52,721 nucleotides of DNA from Bifidobacterium italicum (GTDB lineage Bacteria > Actinomycetota > Actinomycetes > Actinomycetales > Bifidobacteriaceae). How positions within the stretch are numbered: position 1 is the stretch's first letter; every line of letters starts with the position of its first letter. The stretch spans positions 1 through 52,721 of the forward strand of contig NZ_MVOG01000006.1 in NCBI RefSeq assembly GCF_002286915.1. Direction: 5' to 3'. The notes beneath the pieces are model-generated. The model was given only the letters and a program-made list of their open reading frames with translations, searched no databases and was not told where the DNA came from. The position numbers and the translations under genes were made by a program. This document shows, one piece after another, positions 16,858 through 26,191 of this stretch.

Positions 16858-17874
16858 ATGAGCGGTAGGTTCGCGCCGACGCCGTCGGGGCGCATGCATC
16901 TGGGCAACGCGTACGCGATGCTCGCGGCGTGGCTGTCCGCGCATGCGCGCGGCGAGGACGTGAGGCTGCGCATCGAGGACATCGACGTGCCCCGCGTCAT
17001 GCCGGGCGCCGACGAGTGGATCCGCGACGACCTCATATGGCTCGGGTTGGACTGGTCGGGCGACGTCGTCCACCAGTCGCGGCGCACCGCGCTCTACGAC
17101 GAGGTCTTCGCGGCGCTGCGCGGCGCCGGGCTGCTCTACCCGTGCTTCTGCTCGCGCGCCGAGATCCGCGCCGCGTCGGCGCCGCAGGAGGGTGACCGGT
17201 TCATCGTCTATCCGGGCACCTGCCGACGATTGCACGACGAGCGCCCCGAAGAGGCGGCCGCGCGCATACGCGCCGGCGAGCGCCACGCATGGCGGCTCGC
17301 GGTGCCGCATGCCGGCGCGCGCGACGGGCGCATCCTCTTCGACGACCGCGTCTACGGCGCGCAGGACCACGACCTCGGCGCCTCGCTCGGCGACGTCGTG
17401 CTGCGACGGTCGGACGGGTTGTACGCGTACCAGTTCGTCGTGACGCTCGACGATCTGCTGATGGGCGTCGACGACATCGTGCGCGGCCGTGATCTGCTGC
17501 GTTCGACGGCACTGCAGATCTGGTTGCGCGAACGCCTGCTCGACTGCGGTGTCGGCGGTGTCGGTGGTGGCGCTGCGCGGTGGACGCCGGCGCAGACGCC
17601 TGACTACGCGCATCTGCCGCTGCTCGACAACGCCGCCGGCGTGCGGCTCGCGAAGCGCGTCCGCTCGCTCGACCTCGGCCATCTGCGTGCACAGGGCGTG
17701 CGCCCGCAGGCCGTCGTCGGCTACTGCGCGTGGGCGCTCGGGCTCATCGAACAGCCGGAGGCGATCGATGCGCGCGAGGCGCTCGCGTGCTTCGACTGGC
17801 GGCGGGTGCGCGCGGTGCGCGGCCGCGATTTCAAAGTGCCCGACGACGTCGGCGCGCGGCTGCTGGCGATGTGA
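16858..17874 (+). CDS. gluQ: Glutamyl-Q tRNA(Asp) synthetase
   Basis: A 338-residue GluQRS, which attaches glutamate to queuosine in the anticodon of tRNA-Asp. It starts directly at the catalytic core with GRFAPTPSGRMHLGNAYAM (HLGN is the HIGH motif) and lacks the anticodon-binding domain of true GltX. The zinc site CFC...YPGTC matches the Cys-x-Cys / Tyr-x3-Cys pattern of this family. The KMSKS-like loop is RLAKRVRSLDL. RIEDIDVPRVMPGA is the usual conserved segment. Confidence 0.92.
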   Translation: MSGRFAPTPSGRMHLGNAYAMLAAWLSAHARGEDVRLRIEDIDVPRVMPGADEWIRDDLIWLGLDWSGDVVHQSRRTALYDEVFAALRGAGLLYPCFCSRAEIRAASAPQEGDRFIVYPGTCRRLHDERPEEAAARIRAGERHAWRLAVPHAGARDGRILFDDRVYGAQDHDLGASLGDVVLRRSDGLYAYQFVVTLDDLLMGVDDIVRGRDLLRSTALQIWLRERLLDCGVGGVGGGAARWTPAQTPDYAHLPLLDNAAGVRLAKRVRSLDLGHLRAQGVRPQAVVGYCAWALGLIEQPEAIDAREALACFDWRRVRAVRGRDFKVPDDVGARLLAM

Positions 17875-18019
17875 ACGCCGTACGTCGTGAACATGACGTA
17901 GGAACATCGAGGGACGACTTGTGTGCATGATAACGAATTGCGGTAAGGTAAGGTCGTGCGGGACGGAGAGGAAAGCGTTTCGCACGACCCCGGGACATGA
18001 GTGAAGTGATGGGAACGTC

Positions 18020-18865
18020 ATGACAGCCTATATGGATTACAAGGACCTCGCGAACGAGTCGATCGACGATACGCGTGCCGGCGAGATCGCCGACGGCGTG
18101 CACCGCGTGCTCGATCGCATCGCACACGCGGAGATGCTGAGCGGGCGCGAGGAGGGCTCGGTCACGTTGCTCGCGGCGACGAAGACGCGCGACGTCGGCG
18201 AGATCATGGCCGCGATCGACGCGGGCGTGCATATGGTCGGCGAGAACAGGCCGCAGGAGATCTCCGTCAAGATCGACGGACTGCGGTATCTGTGCGCGCA
18301 GCGCGGCATCGTGCTCGGCGCGAGCGACGTCGAAACGGTCGGCAACCTCGAACTCACCGACGATCCGGAGGCGCTCGACCATCTGCCGCTGCATCTGATC
18401 GGACAGCTGCAGAGCAACAAGATCAACAAGGTGCTGCCGGATGCCGACGTCATCGAATCGGTCGATACGCTCGAGCTGGCGCACAAGATCGGGCGGCGTT
18501 CGGCAGCGCGCGGCGCCGACGTCGGCGTACTGCTCGAGGTCAATGAATCCGGCGAGGCGACGAAGTCGGGCTGCGACCCCGACGGGGCCTTCGAACTGGC
18601 GCTGCAGATCGCCGAAATCGACGGGCTCGAACTGCAGGGGCTGATGACGGTCGGCGCGCATGTGGACGACGAGGCGGTCGTGCGCCGCGGCTTCGCGCAT
18701 CTGCGCGACCTGCGCGACCGCGTGCGCGACTCGCACGCCGAGGGCACCGAACATTGCACCGAACTGTCGATGGGCATGAGCGGCGACATGGAGCACGCGA
18801 TCGCCGAAGGTGCGACGATCGTGCGCGTCGGCACGGCGATCTTCGGCGAGCGCGCGTTCAAGTAG
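18020..18865 (+). CDS. YggS-family PLP homeostasis protein
   Basis: 281 residues, slightly longer than the usual 230-250. It is the COG0325 single-domain PLP-binding barrel. The PLP lysine is in VTLLAATKTR; GENRPQEISVKI and LHLIGQLQSNKINKVLP are hallmarks, and the phosphate site is LSMGMSGDMEHAIAEGATIVRVGTAIFGER. The family balances vitamin B6 and amino acid pools and is not a racemase. In many actinobacteria it stands near division genes; that is not so here. Confidence 0.93.
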   Translation: MTAYMDYKDLANESIDDTRAGEIADGVHRVLDRIAHAEMLSGREEGSVTLLAATKTRDVGEIMAAIDAGVHMVGENRPQEISVKIDGLRYLCAQRGIVLGASDVETVGNLELTDDPEALDHLPLHLIGQLQSNKINKVLPDADVIESVDTLELAHKIGRRSAARGADVGVLLEVNESGEATKSGCDPDGAFELALQIAEIDGLELQGLMTVGAHVDDEAVVRRGFAHLRDLRDRVRDSHAEGTEHCTELSMGMSGDMEHAIAEGATIVRVGTAIFGERAFK

Positions 18866-18968
18866 ACGACGAGGAGGTGGTGGAGGGTATGCCTCTGATG
18901 GTCCGGGGCTGCTATGCTTCAGTGCACTGAACAGCGCGTCGTGATACGACCGTTGTAGACTGTGCCGT

Positions 18969-19787
18969 ATGAGACTTGCACGTTTTTCCAAGGATGACAC
19001 GCCCCAGTATGCCTTCGTGCAGACCGACGAGGCGGATGACAGGGACTATCTCGTCGTACTCGAAGGATATCCGTTCGGCGGCCAGGTGCGGCCGACCGGC
19101 GAACGCATCCCGCTCGACGCGGACGGCGTGCGGCTGCTGTCGCCGGTCATCCCGTCGAAGGTGTACGGATTGGCGAAGAACTACGAGGCGCACGCGAACT
19201 ACATGTTCGAACAGGGCCAGTCGACGGTGCGGCATGCGCCCGAGGAGATGGTCGTCTTCATGAAGCCGTCGACGTCGGTCATCGGCCCGGACGACCCGAT
19301 CGTGTTCCCGGCGTGCTCCGACGATATGAACTTCGAGCCCGAGGTGGCCGTCGTCATCGGACGCATCACGAAGAACGTGGGCGTCGAGGACGCGATGGAC
19401 CACGTCCTCGGCTTCACCTGCGTCAACGACGTGACGTTGCGCGACCTGCAGGGCTCCGATCCGATGTGGACGCGCGCGAAGGGCTTCGACACGTCGTGCC
19501 CGCTCGGGCCGTGGATCGTGACGCGCGACGACTTCCACTGGCGGGACGCGGCGATCTCGTTCACGCTCAACGGCGAGGATGTGGCGAAGGCGAGCGGCAC
19601 GACGGCCAATCTGATCCATTCGATCCCGGAGCAGATCGCGTTCATCTCGAGCTTCTCGACGCTGCTGCCGGGCGACGTCATCCTCACCGGCACGCCGGAC
19701 GCCTCCGGCGCCCTCAAGCCGGGTGACGAGGCGGTCGTGCACGTCGACGGCATCGGCGATCTGCGCAACGTCGTCGTGCGTGCATGA
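18969..19787 (+). CDS. Fumarylacetoacetate hydrolase family protein
   Basis: A 272-residue FAH-fold enzyme. VYGLAKNYEAHANYM, the metal-binding acid cluster in DMNFEPEVAVVIG, KGFDTSCPLGPWIV and the C-terminal ILTGTPDASG are typical. Family members cleave or decarboxylate 2-oxo acids (for example oxaloacetate or acylpyruvates); the actual substrate cannot be read. TAGACT (18956-18961) ends 7 nt before ATG 18969 with no ribosome binding site between, so the transcript may be leaderless. Confidence 0.9.
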   Translation: MRLARFSKDDTPQYAFVQTDEADDRDYLVVLEGYPFGGQVRPTGERIPLDADGVRLLSPVIPSKVYGLAKNYEAHANYMFEQGQSTVRHAPEEMVVFMKPSTSVIGPDDPIVFPACSDDMNFEPEVAVVIGRITKNVGVEDAMDHVLGFTCVNDVTLRDLQGSDPMWTRAKGFDTSCPLGPWIVTRDDFHWRDAAISFTLNGEDVAKASGTTANLIHSIPEQIAFISSFSTLLPGDVILTGTPDASGALKPGDEAVVHVDGIGDLRNVVVRA

Positions 19788-19865
19788 GCGGCGCGCACGG
19801 CCCCGAGTCGGTGCGCATTCCCCGCGGCGCCGTCTAGCGCGTCACGCTGAGAGGAAACTGAAAGG

Positions 19866-19912
19866 AACATGAGGAAGGCTGTCCGCTGAAAGCGGGCGGC
19901 CTTCCTCATGTT
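19866..19912 (+). terminator. Terminator after the FAH-family gene
   Basis: AACATGAGGAAGGC and GCCTTCCTCATGTT form the outer 14-bp stem, with GTCCGC/GCGGGC pairing inside and a short loop. Confidence 0.8.
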
Positions 19913-19966
19913 CTGCGTCAGAATTGCAGAGGATGGTCCGTCGAAGCGGTAGCCTTCATCGAATCG

Positions 19967-19997
19967 CAAAACTTGAGTAAGATTCGCTCAAGTTTTG
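19967..19997. promoter_or_regulatory. HAIR element (HspR operator) upstream of clpB
   Basis: CTTGAGT-N7-GCTCAAG (19972-19992) matches the HspR inverted-repeat consensus CTTGAGT-N7-ACTCAAG with one change. The symmetry extends outward to 11-bp arms CAAAACTTGAG / CTCAAGTTTTG. It lies about 130 bp before clpB. A TTGACA hexamer at 20022-20027 is nearby, but no matching -10 box was found. HspR control of clpB is established in bifidobacteria and other actinobacteria. Confidence 0.85.
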
Positions 19998-20129
19998 GGA
20001 ATAAGTGATCTGCGGCGTCGGTTGACAATATCAGACAAATGAAGCCGTGGGTGCGCCCACGTCTCCCGGCCGTGCATGGCGCGCGGTCCGAGGGACCCGC
20101 CGCGCCCATGCGCAGCAATGGAGGATGAT

Positions 20130-22814
20130 ATGGAACAGAAGTTTACGACAATGGCCCAGGAGGCGCTCGGCGACGCGATCCAGAGCGCTTCGGCGGCCGG
20201 GAACCCGCAGGTCGAGCCGCTGCACCTGCTCGACGCGCTGCTGCGTCAGGAGCACGGCGTCGTCCGCGGCCTGATCGAGGCCTGCGGCGGCAATGTGCAG
20301 ACGATCGGCGCCGCCGTGCGCAACGCGCTCGTCGCGCTGCCGAGCGCCTCCGGATCGTCGACGACGCAGGCGCAGGCGAGCCGCCAGCTGACGGCCGCGA
20401 TCGCGAAGGCCGAGGCCGCGATGAAGGAGATGGGCGACGAATACGTCTCCACCGAGCATCTGCTGCTCGGCATCGCCGAGGCGACGCCGAACGACGCCGC
20501 GAAGATCCTGGACAACAACGGCGTGACCGCCGCGAAGATCCGCGAGCAGATCCCCGGCATCCGCGGCGGCGCGAAGGTGACGAGCCCGGACGCCGAGGCG
20601 TCGTACAAGGCGCTCGAGAAGTATTCGACCGATCTGACGGCGCGCGCGAAGGAAGGCAAGCTCGATCCGGTCATCGGCCGTGATCAGGAGATCCGCCGCG
20701 TCATCCAGATCCTGTCGCGCCGCACGAAGAACAACCCGGTGCTCATCGGCGAGCCCGGCGTCGGCAAGACCGCCGTCGTCGAGGGCCTCGCGGAGCGCAT
20801 CGTGGCGGGCGACGTACCGAGCACGCTGCAGAACAAGCGTCTGATCAGCCTCGATCTGGGTTCGATGGTCGCCGGTTCGAAGTACCGCGGCGAATTCGAG
20901 GAGCGCCTCAAGAGCGTGCTCGATGAGATCAAGCAGTCCGACGGGCAGATCATCACGTTCATCGACGAGATCCACACCGTCGTCGGCGCCGGTTCGGCCG
21001 AAGGATCGATGGACGCCGGCAACATGCTCAAGCCGATGCTCGCGCGCGGCGAACTGCGCCTGATCGGCGCGACGACGCTCGACGAGTACCGCGAGAACAT
21101 CGAGAAGGACCCGGCGCTCGAACGCCGCTTCCAGCAGGTCTTCGTCGGCGAGCCGTCGGTTGAGGACACGATCGCGATCCTGCGCGGCCTCAAGCAGCGT
21201 TATGAGGCGCATCACAAGGTGACGATCGGTGACGACGCGCTCGTGGCCGCCGCAACGCTGTCGAACCGCTACATCACCGGCCGTCAGCTGCCGGACAAGG
21301 CGATCGACCTCGTCGACGAGGCCGCCGCGCACCTGCGCATGGAACTCGATTCGCAGCCGGAGGAGATCGACGAGCTGCAGCGCAAGGTCACGCGTCTCGA
21401 GATGGAGGAGATGCAGCTCAAGAAGGCCGAGGACCCGGCGTCGAAGGAACGGCTGATGAAGCTGCAGTCCGAACTCGCCGACAGCCGCGAGCAGCTCCAC
21501 GGCCTCCAGGCCCGCTGGGACGCCGAGAAGGCGGACCGCAACAAGGTCGGCGACCTGCGCGCCAAGCTCGACGAGAAGCGCGTCGAGGCCGACAAGGCGA
21601 CGCGCGCCGGCGACCTCGCGCAGGCGAGCCGCATCCTCTACGGCGAGATCCCGCAGATCCAGAAGGAGCTCGCCGCCGCGGAGACGGCCGACGAGCAGGC
21701 CTCCGAATACGCGCACAAGGACGACCCGATGGTCCCCGACCATGTGGACGCCGACTCGATCGCCGGCATCATCTCGGAGTGGACCGGCATCCCGGTCGGC
21801 CGTCTGATGCAGGGCGAGAACGAGAAGCTGCTGCATATGGAGGAGTACCTCAACGAGCGCGTCATCGGCCAGCCCGAAGCCGTCGAGGCGGTCTCCGACG
21901 CGGTGCGCCGCTCGCGCGCCGGCATCTCGGATCCGAACCGTCCGACCGGTTCGTTCCTGTTCATGGGACCGACCGGCGTCGGCAAGACCGAGCTCGCGAA
22001 GGCGCTCGCCGAGTTCCTGTTCGACGATGAGAAGGCGATGGTGCGCATCGACATGAGCGAGTACATGGACAAGTCGTCCGTGTCCCGCCTCATCGGCGCG
22101 GCCCCCGGCTACGTCGGCTATGAGGAGGGCGGCCAGCTCACCGAGGCCGTGCGTCGCCGTCCGTACTCGGTCGTGCTGTTCGACGAGGTCGAGAAGGCGA
22201 ACCGTGAGGTCTTCGACATCCTGCTGCAGGTGCTCGACGACGGCCGTCTGACCGATGGCCAGGGCCGCACCGTCGACTTCAAGAACACGATCCTGATCAT
22301 GACGTCCAACCTCGGCTCCCAGTTCCTCGTCAACCCCGATCTGAGCGAGCAGGAGAAGAAGGACGCGGTGATGAACGCAGTGCACACGCAGTTCCGCCCG
22401 GAGTTCGTCAACCGTCTCGACGACCTCGTGATCTTCCATCCGCTGACGCGTCAGGAGCTCGGCAAGATCGTCGACCTGCAGGTCAAGCAGGTCGCGTCGC
22501 GCCTGACCGACCGCCGCATCACGCTCGACGTGACCGAAGCGGCCCGCGAATGGCTCGCCGACACCGGCTACGACCCGGCGTACGGCGCCCGTCCGCTGCG
22601 CCGCCTCGTGCAGACCGAGGTCGGCGACCAGCTGGCGCGCATGCTGCTCGCCGGCAAGGTCCACGACGGCGAGACGGTTCTCGTCGACCACACCGGCGGC
22701 GACCATCTCGAGCTGTCCGTGCATCAGCACGATCCGATGGAAGGCGACGCCAACCCGCTCGACACCGAAGTGAAGATCGGCGGCGGCGCGCAGTCCGACG
22801 ATGCGTCGAAGTGA
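20130..22814 (+). CDS. clpB: ATP-dependent disaggregase ClpB
   Basis: An 894-residue Hsp100 chaperone that extracts proteins from aggregates together with DnaK. It has the N-domain (residues about 1-150), first AAA+ module with [14 protein letters not shown], the coiled-coil middle domain (about 410-530, rich in E, K, L, Q), and second AAA+ module with [14 protein letters not shown] and the D2-small domain to the end. ATG 20130 follows GGAGGATGAT; the frame is open upstream but without start signals. A HAIR element upstream indicates heat-shock control by HspR. The open frame on the opposite strand is only a GC-driven shadow. Confidence 0.97.
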   Translation: MEQKFTTMAQEALGDAIQSASAAGNPQVEPLHLLDALLRQEHGVVRGLIEACGGNVQTIGAAVRNALVALPSASGSSTTQAQASRQLTAAIAKAEAAMKEMGDEYVSTEHLLLGIAEATPNDAAKILDNNGVTAAKIREQIPGIRGGAKVTSPDAEASYKALEKYSTDLTARAKEGKLDPVIGRDQEIRRVIQILSRRTKNNPVLIGEPGVGKTAVVEGLAERIVAGDVPSTLQNKRLISLDLGSMVAGSKYRGEFEERLKSVLDEIKQSDGQIITFIDEIHTVVGAGSAEGSMDAGNMLKPMLARGELRLIGATTLDEYRENIEKDPALERRFQQVFVGEPSVEDTIAILRGLKQRYEAHHKVTIGDDALVAAATLSNRYITGRQLPDKAIDLVDEAAAHLRMELDSQPEEIDELQRKVTRLEMEEMQLKKAEDPASKERLMKLQSELADSREQLHGLQARWDAEKADRNKVGDLRAKLDEKRVEADKATRAGDLAQASRILYGEIPQIQKELAAAETADEQASEYAHKDDPMVPDHVDADSIAGIISEWTGIPVGRLMQGENEKLLHMEEYLNERVIGQPEAVEAVSDAVRRSRAGISDPNRPTGSFLFMGPTGVGKTELAKALAEFLFDDEKAMVRIDMSEYMDKSSVSRLIGAAPGYVGYEEGGQLTEAVRRRPYSVVLFDEVEKANREVFDILLQVLDDGRLTDGQGRTVDFKNTILIMTSNLGSQFLVNPDLSEQEKKDAVMNAVHTQFRPEFVNRLDDLVIFHPLTRQELGKIVDLQVKQVASRLTDRRITLDVTEAAREWLADTGYDPAYGARPLRRLVQTEVGDQLARMLLAGKVHDGETVLVDHTGGDHLELSVHQHDPMEGDANPLDTEVKIGGGAQSDDASK

Positions 22815-22884
22815 GCGCCGAGGGTCGCGTAGCCGCGTGGCCCAAGGCCTCCCCGCGTAGGATGGACGCGGAGGCGTATGCATG

Positions 22885-22936
22885 GGCGATGCCCCGGTCG
22901 GATGCCTGTCCTCAGGCATCCGACCGGGGCATCGCC
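22885..22936. terminator. Perfect 24-bp-stem bidirectional terminator
   Basis: Arms 22885-22908 and 22913-22936 are perfect complements around the loop TCCT, between convergent clpB and the ATPase-like gene. No T-tract. Confidence 0.8.
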
Positions 22937-22944
22937 GTATCGGG

Positions 22945-24345
22945 TCAGCGGTCGATGTGCGCGCGTCGCAGCCGCAGCGCGTTGAGCAGCACGGCGAGCG
23001 ACGACAGGAACATCGCCAGCCCGGCGAGGCTCGGGTCGAGCGTCCAGCCGGTGAAGGGGTAGAGGACGCCGGCGGCGATCGGGATGCCGATGAGGTTGAA
23101 GACGAAGGCCCAGACCAGATTCTCCTGGATGTTGCGCACCATCGCCTTCGACAGTCGGATCAGCGGCGGGACGCAGGAGCAGCCGGCCGTGTCGGTGACG
23201 ACGTCGGCATGGCGGAACGTCGCGTCGGCGTCCTTCGTGACGACGACGGCGATGTCGGCGGCGTTGCGGACCGCGACGTCCTCCGAGCCGTCGCCGACGA
23301 ACATCAGCGCGGCCGTCGCGCCGTCGATGTCGAGTCTCGCGCGGCGCTCGTCGATGAGACGCACCGCGTCGTCCGCGTCGCCGGTGGCGATGACGTCGAC
23401 GCCCATGCCCCGGTCGAGCAGCGCGTCGATGGTTTCACGTGAAGCATCGGCGAGCGCCGACGAGATGACGACGGCGCGCACGTCCTTCGCCTGCTGCAGC
23501 GCGCTCGTCGTCAGGACACGCATGCCGGTGCGGCGCGCACGGTCGGTCGCGAAGGTCGCGGCGAGCGGCGCCGCCCAGCCGAGCGCGACCGGGCAGGCGA
23601 TGATCAGGACGTCGATCCCCATCAGCAACGCGCGTGCGAAGGCGGGTTGCCGGCCGAGGATCATCCAGACGACGAAGGTCCATACGGCGATCAGGAAGAC
23701 GACCGGCACGAGGACGCGCGACAGGCGGTTGACCTTCGTCTGCAGCGGGAACGCGGCGCGGCGCGGCAGCCAGCGGTCGCTCATCAGACGCGCGAGCAGC
23801 ACGAGCGTGATGAGGACGCCGGTCACCTGGAAGTAGACGTCGTGCATCGAGTCGGGCAGCACGTCCTCGGCGAAGCACACGAGCAGGCTGTAGACGTAGG
23901 CGGCGGTCGCGCCGACGGCCGCGAGCGAGTTCATGTTCGGCACGCGACGGCGGATCGCCGACCAGCCGTCGATGTGGATAGGGTAGCCGCTGTAGAACAT
24001 GACCGGCGTGATGATGATCGCCTGCAGCCACGGCGCGATCAGCCAACCGGGGATCATCGACGGGTTCATCAGATGCAGCAGGTCGGGGATGACGACGAGC
24101 AGCGTCAGCACGGCGGCGACGATCACCTGCGCTGTGAGCAGGCGCACGCTCGCGGCGTTGTCGGAGCGGCGTGTGCGCAACGTGTCGCCGGCATGCACCG
24201 GCTCCTGCTCCGGCTGGTCGCGGAAGGCGCCGGATTCGGCGTCGGCGGCGCGCGCCTCGGCGCCGAAGAAGAACCGGATCGTCAGGAACGTGAGCAGCAG
24301 CGCCACGACGACGCAGACCACCGCGATGAACAGATTCAATCCCAT
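22945..24345 (-). CDS. Truncated P1B-type (copper-ATPase-like) membrane protein without catalytic domains
   Basis: 466 residues. The membrane scaffold of a CopA-type ATPase is clear: YSGYPIHIDGWSAIRRRVPNMNSL, ITLVLLARL, IACPVALGWAAPLA (CPV at 251-253 instead of CPC), FNLIGIPIAAGVLYPFTG and AMFLSSLAVLLNALRLR. The actuator domain with TGE is missing between helices 4 and 5. Where DKTGT should stand (about 295-299) the sequence is SSALA, and the nucleotide-binding domain is absent. Only a worn GDGSEDVAV remains of the hinge motif. The intact frame and retained metal-site residues suggest a maintained non-ATPase role. ATG 24345 follows AGGGGG. Confidence 0.85.
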   Translation of the reverse strand: MGLNLFIAVVCVVVALLLTFLTIRFFFGAEARAADAESGAFRDQPEQEPVHAGDTLRTRRSDNAASVRLLTAQVIVAAVLTLLVVIPDLLHLMNPSMIPGWLIAPWLQAIIITPVMFYSGYPIHIDGWSAIRRRVPNMNSLAAVGATAAYVYSLLVCFAEDVLPDSMHDVYFQVTGVLITLVLLARLMSDRWLPRRAAFPLQTKVNRLSRVLVPVVFLIAVWTFVVWMILGRQPAFARALLMGIDVLIIACPVALGWAAPLAATFATDRARRTGMRVLTTSALQQAKDVRAVVISSALADASRETIDALLDRGMGVDVIATGDADDAVRLIDERRARLDIDGATAALMFVGDGSEDVAVRNAADIAVVVTKDADATFRHADVVTDTAGCSCVPPLIRLSKAMVRNIQENLVWAFVFNLIGIPIAAGVLYPFTGWTLDPSLAGLAMFLSSLAVLLNALRLRRAHIDR

Positions 24346-24511
24346 ACTCGCCCCCTGGGCTTTGCGTGACCCTGCCGATGACCGGCAACACCAACTCGTT
24401 TCGACATCACCACTGTACGCGATGGTATGCGCGACGGCCCCGCGGCGCGCGACTCCCGCACGACGGGCGCCCGCGCCCGATTTGACGGGGCGCACGGCTA
24501 CGCTGGCGTAC

Positions 24512-25174
24512 ATGAGTGAAGAAGCCTCTACGTTCCGCAAGACCGCATCCGCCTCCCGACGCGACGAGGGCGCCGCGCCGGCCGCGACCGACGAGGCCGC
24601 CTTCGCGCTGATGGAGCCGCGCGACCAGCTCAGGACGTTGCTGCGCGCCCATATGGCCGACCGCCCGTTCTCCGAGCTGTCGCCGGTCACCTTCGACCAT
24701 CGCGGCGCATCGCTGATCGGCCACATCATGCTCGACACACTCGAGGAGCAGGGGTATGCGATCGACGATTTCGACGCCGTCGGCGCGCTGACGGCGGCCG
24801 CCGTGCCGATCGTCTGCTCGATGATGCACGCCGCGGCCTCGCGCGGCGAGGCCCTCGACGGTTTCGTCATGGACTTCGTCTATCCGGCCACGAAGGGCCC
24901 GTCGATCAGCGGCAGGCGCGTCATCCTCGTCGACTCGTGGCTGTCCGAGAAATCCTATGTACAGACGTCGTCGCTCGTCACGTTGCGCAACGGCAACGAA
25001 CTGAGCCTCGATTTCGGCGTCGTCGACGCGCAGGGCGCCGAGGTCGTCGCGATCACGTCGCTCATCGGCGGCGTCGACATGGAACGTCCGACGGTGCGCG
25101 TCGTCGATCCGGTCAGCGGCGAGACGACCGAAGTGCCGTTCGTCGAGACCTTCCGCGAATCCGAGCTGCACTGA
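24512..25174 (+). CDS. Phosphoribosyltransferase-fold protein, OPRT-like, degenerate PRPP loop
   Basis: 220 residues. From about residue 50 the pattern follows orotate phosphoribosyltransferases (HIMLDTLEEQGYAIDDFDAVGALTAAAVPIV, FVMDFVYPATKGPSISGRRVILVD). The PRPP loop, normally (E/D)DxxTTG(G/K)S, reads DSWLSEKSY at 141-149, so the second acid and the TTGG turn are lost. It is unlikely to be an active OPRT and may be a binding or regulatory protein. TACGCT (24499-24504) ends 7 nt before ATG without a ribosome binding site, suggesting a leaderless mRNA. It is divergent from the ATPase-like gene. Confidence 0.75.
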   Translation: MSEEASTFRKTASASRRDEGAAPAATDEAAFALMEPRDQLRTLLRAHMADRPFSELSPVTFDHRGASLIGHIMLDTLEEQGYAIDDFDAVGALTAAAVPIVCSMMHAAASRGEALDGFVMDFVYPATKGPSISGRRVILVDSWLSEKSYVQTSSLVTLRNGNELSLDFGVVDAQGAEVVAITSLIGGVDMERPTVRVVDPVSGETTEVPFVETFRESELH

Positions 25175-25212
25175 GCGGCCGCCGGCATGACGCGAAGGTG
25201 AGCGTGGCGCAG

Positions 25213-26019
25213 ATGCACGAACCGAATCCGATCGATGTGGCGGCGAAGGCCTCGGGTGAGCCTTCGTTCCGTGAGGTGGGCGTGGGCCCGTGGGAGCAGG
25301 AGCATCCGGGCGAGCCGCGTCCCGACGACGCGCGCTACGACGCGGCGCTGCTCGACGACGGCGACCGTCGCAACGTGCTCGACCGCTACCGCTACTGGAG
25401 CGTCGACGCGATCCGCGCCGACCTCGACGGCCACGGCCGCCATCTGTTCGAAGTGGCGATCGAAAACTGGACGCATGATTTCAACATCGGATCGATGGTG
25501 CGCACGGCGAACGCGTTCACGGCGAACCGCGTGCACATCGTCGGTCCGCACAAATGGAACCGCAAAGGCGCGTTGATGACCGAGCTGTACCAGCACGTCG
25601 TCAACCATCCGTCGATTCAGGCCTGCGTCGACGACTGGCGGCGGCGCATTGCATACGAACGCGAGGAAGCGCTCTTTCGCATCGACGCGATCGTGCGCGC
25701 GTTCAACGCCGGCACCCTCACCGAGGAGGTCGTGCGCCGCGAACTACAGTATGCGCGGCGCGACCTGCATATCGCCGAAGGCGCGAAGGTCATCGCGATG
25801 GACATCATCGACGGCGCCGTGCCGATCGAGACCTACCGCTTCCCCGAGCGCTGCCTGCTGCTGTTCGGCGCCGAAGGCCCGGGGCTGTCCGACAAGGCGC
25901 TCGAACTCGCCGACGACGTCGTCTACATCAGCCAATTCGGCTCGGTGCGTTCGATCAACGCCGGCGCCGCCGCCGCCGTGACGATGCATGCCTGGATCAC
26001 ACAGCACGCGGCTGTGTGA
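25213..26019 (+). CDS. SpoU/TrmH-family RNA methyltransferase
   Basis: About 268 residues of a SPOUT enzyme that would methylate ribose 2'-OH in tRNA or rRNA. Motif 1 is HDFNIGSMVRTANAFTANRVHIVG, motif 2 CLLLFGAEGPGLSDKALELAD, and motif 3 SVRSINAGAAAAVTMHAW. Starts at GTG 25198, GTG 25204 and ATG 25213 are in frame; AAGGTG at 25195-25200 fits 25213 best. The last codons lie inside the first unit of a 36-bp tandem repeat. The RNA target is unknown. Confidence 0.88.
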   Translation: MHEPNPIDVAAKASGEPSFREVGVGPWEQEHPGEPRPDDARYDAALLDDGDRRNVLDRYRYWSVDAIRADLDGHGRHLFEVAIENWTHDFNIGSMVRTANAFTANRVHIVGPHKWNRKGALMTELYQHVVNHPSIQACVDDWRRRIAYEREEALFRIDAIVRAFNAGTLTEEVVRRELQYARRDLHIAEGAKVIAMDIIDGAVPIETYRFPERCLLLFGAEGPGLSDKALELADDVVYISQFGSVRSINAGAAAAVTMHAWITQHAAV

Positions 26020-26091
26020 TCGGATGGACGCTGTACACAGCACGCGGTTGTGTGATCGGATGGACACTGTACACAGCACGCGGTTGTGTGA
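25999..26091. repeat. 36-bp tandem repeat, 2.6 copies, across a stop codon
   Basis: Units at 25999-26034, 26035-26070 and 26071-26091 (partial) start ACACAGCACGCGG and differ at very few bases. Each contains the inverted repeat CACACAG/CTGTGTG or a near version. The first unit overlaps the end of the methyltransferase gene, including its stop. Confidence 0.9.
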
Positions 26092-26191
26092 CCGGCGACG
26101 GGCGTCGGCGCGTCGCCGAACGGGCGATGCGCATGCCGCATCGTGGGCGCGTGCCGCATCGACCGCCATGCGCTTGCTACGATGAGGCCTC

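Noticed and set aside
16858..17874. Full glutamyl-tRNA synthetase
   Set aside because: Too short, without an anticodon-binding domain; the zinc-site pattern fits GluQ.
20031..22919. 962-codon open frame antisense to clpB
   Set aside because: High GC leaves opposite-strand frames open. The translation is Arg/Leu/Val-rich, shows no motif, and lacks a ribosome binding site.
25999..26091. CRISPR array
   Set aside because: The 36-bp units are directly adjacent without spacers, and no cas gene is present.
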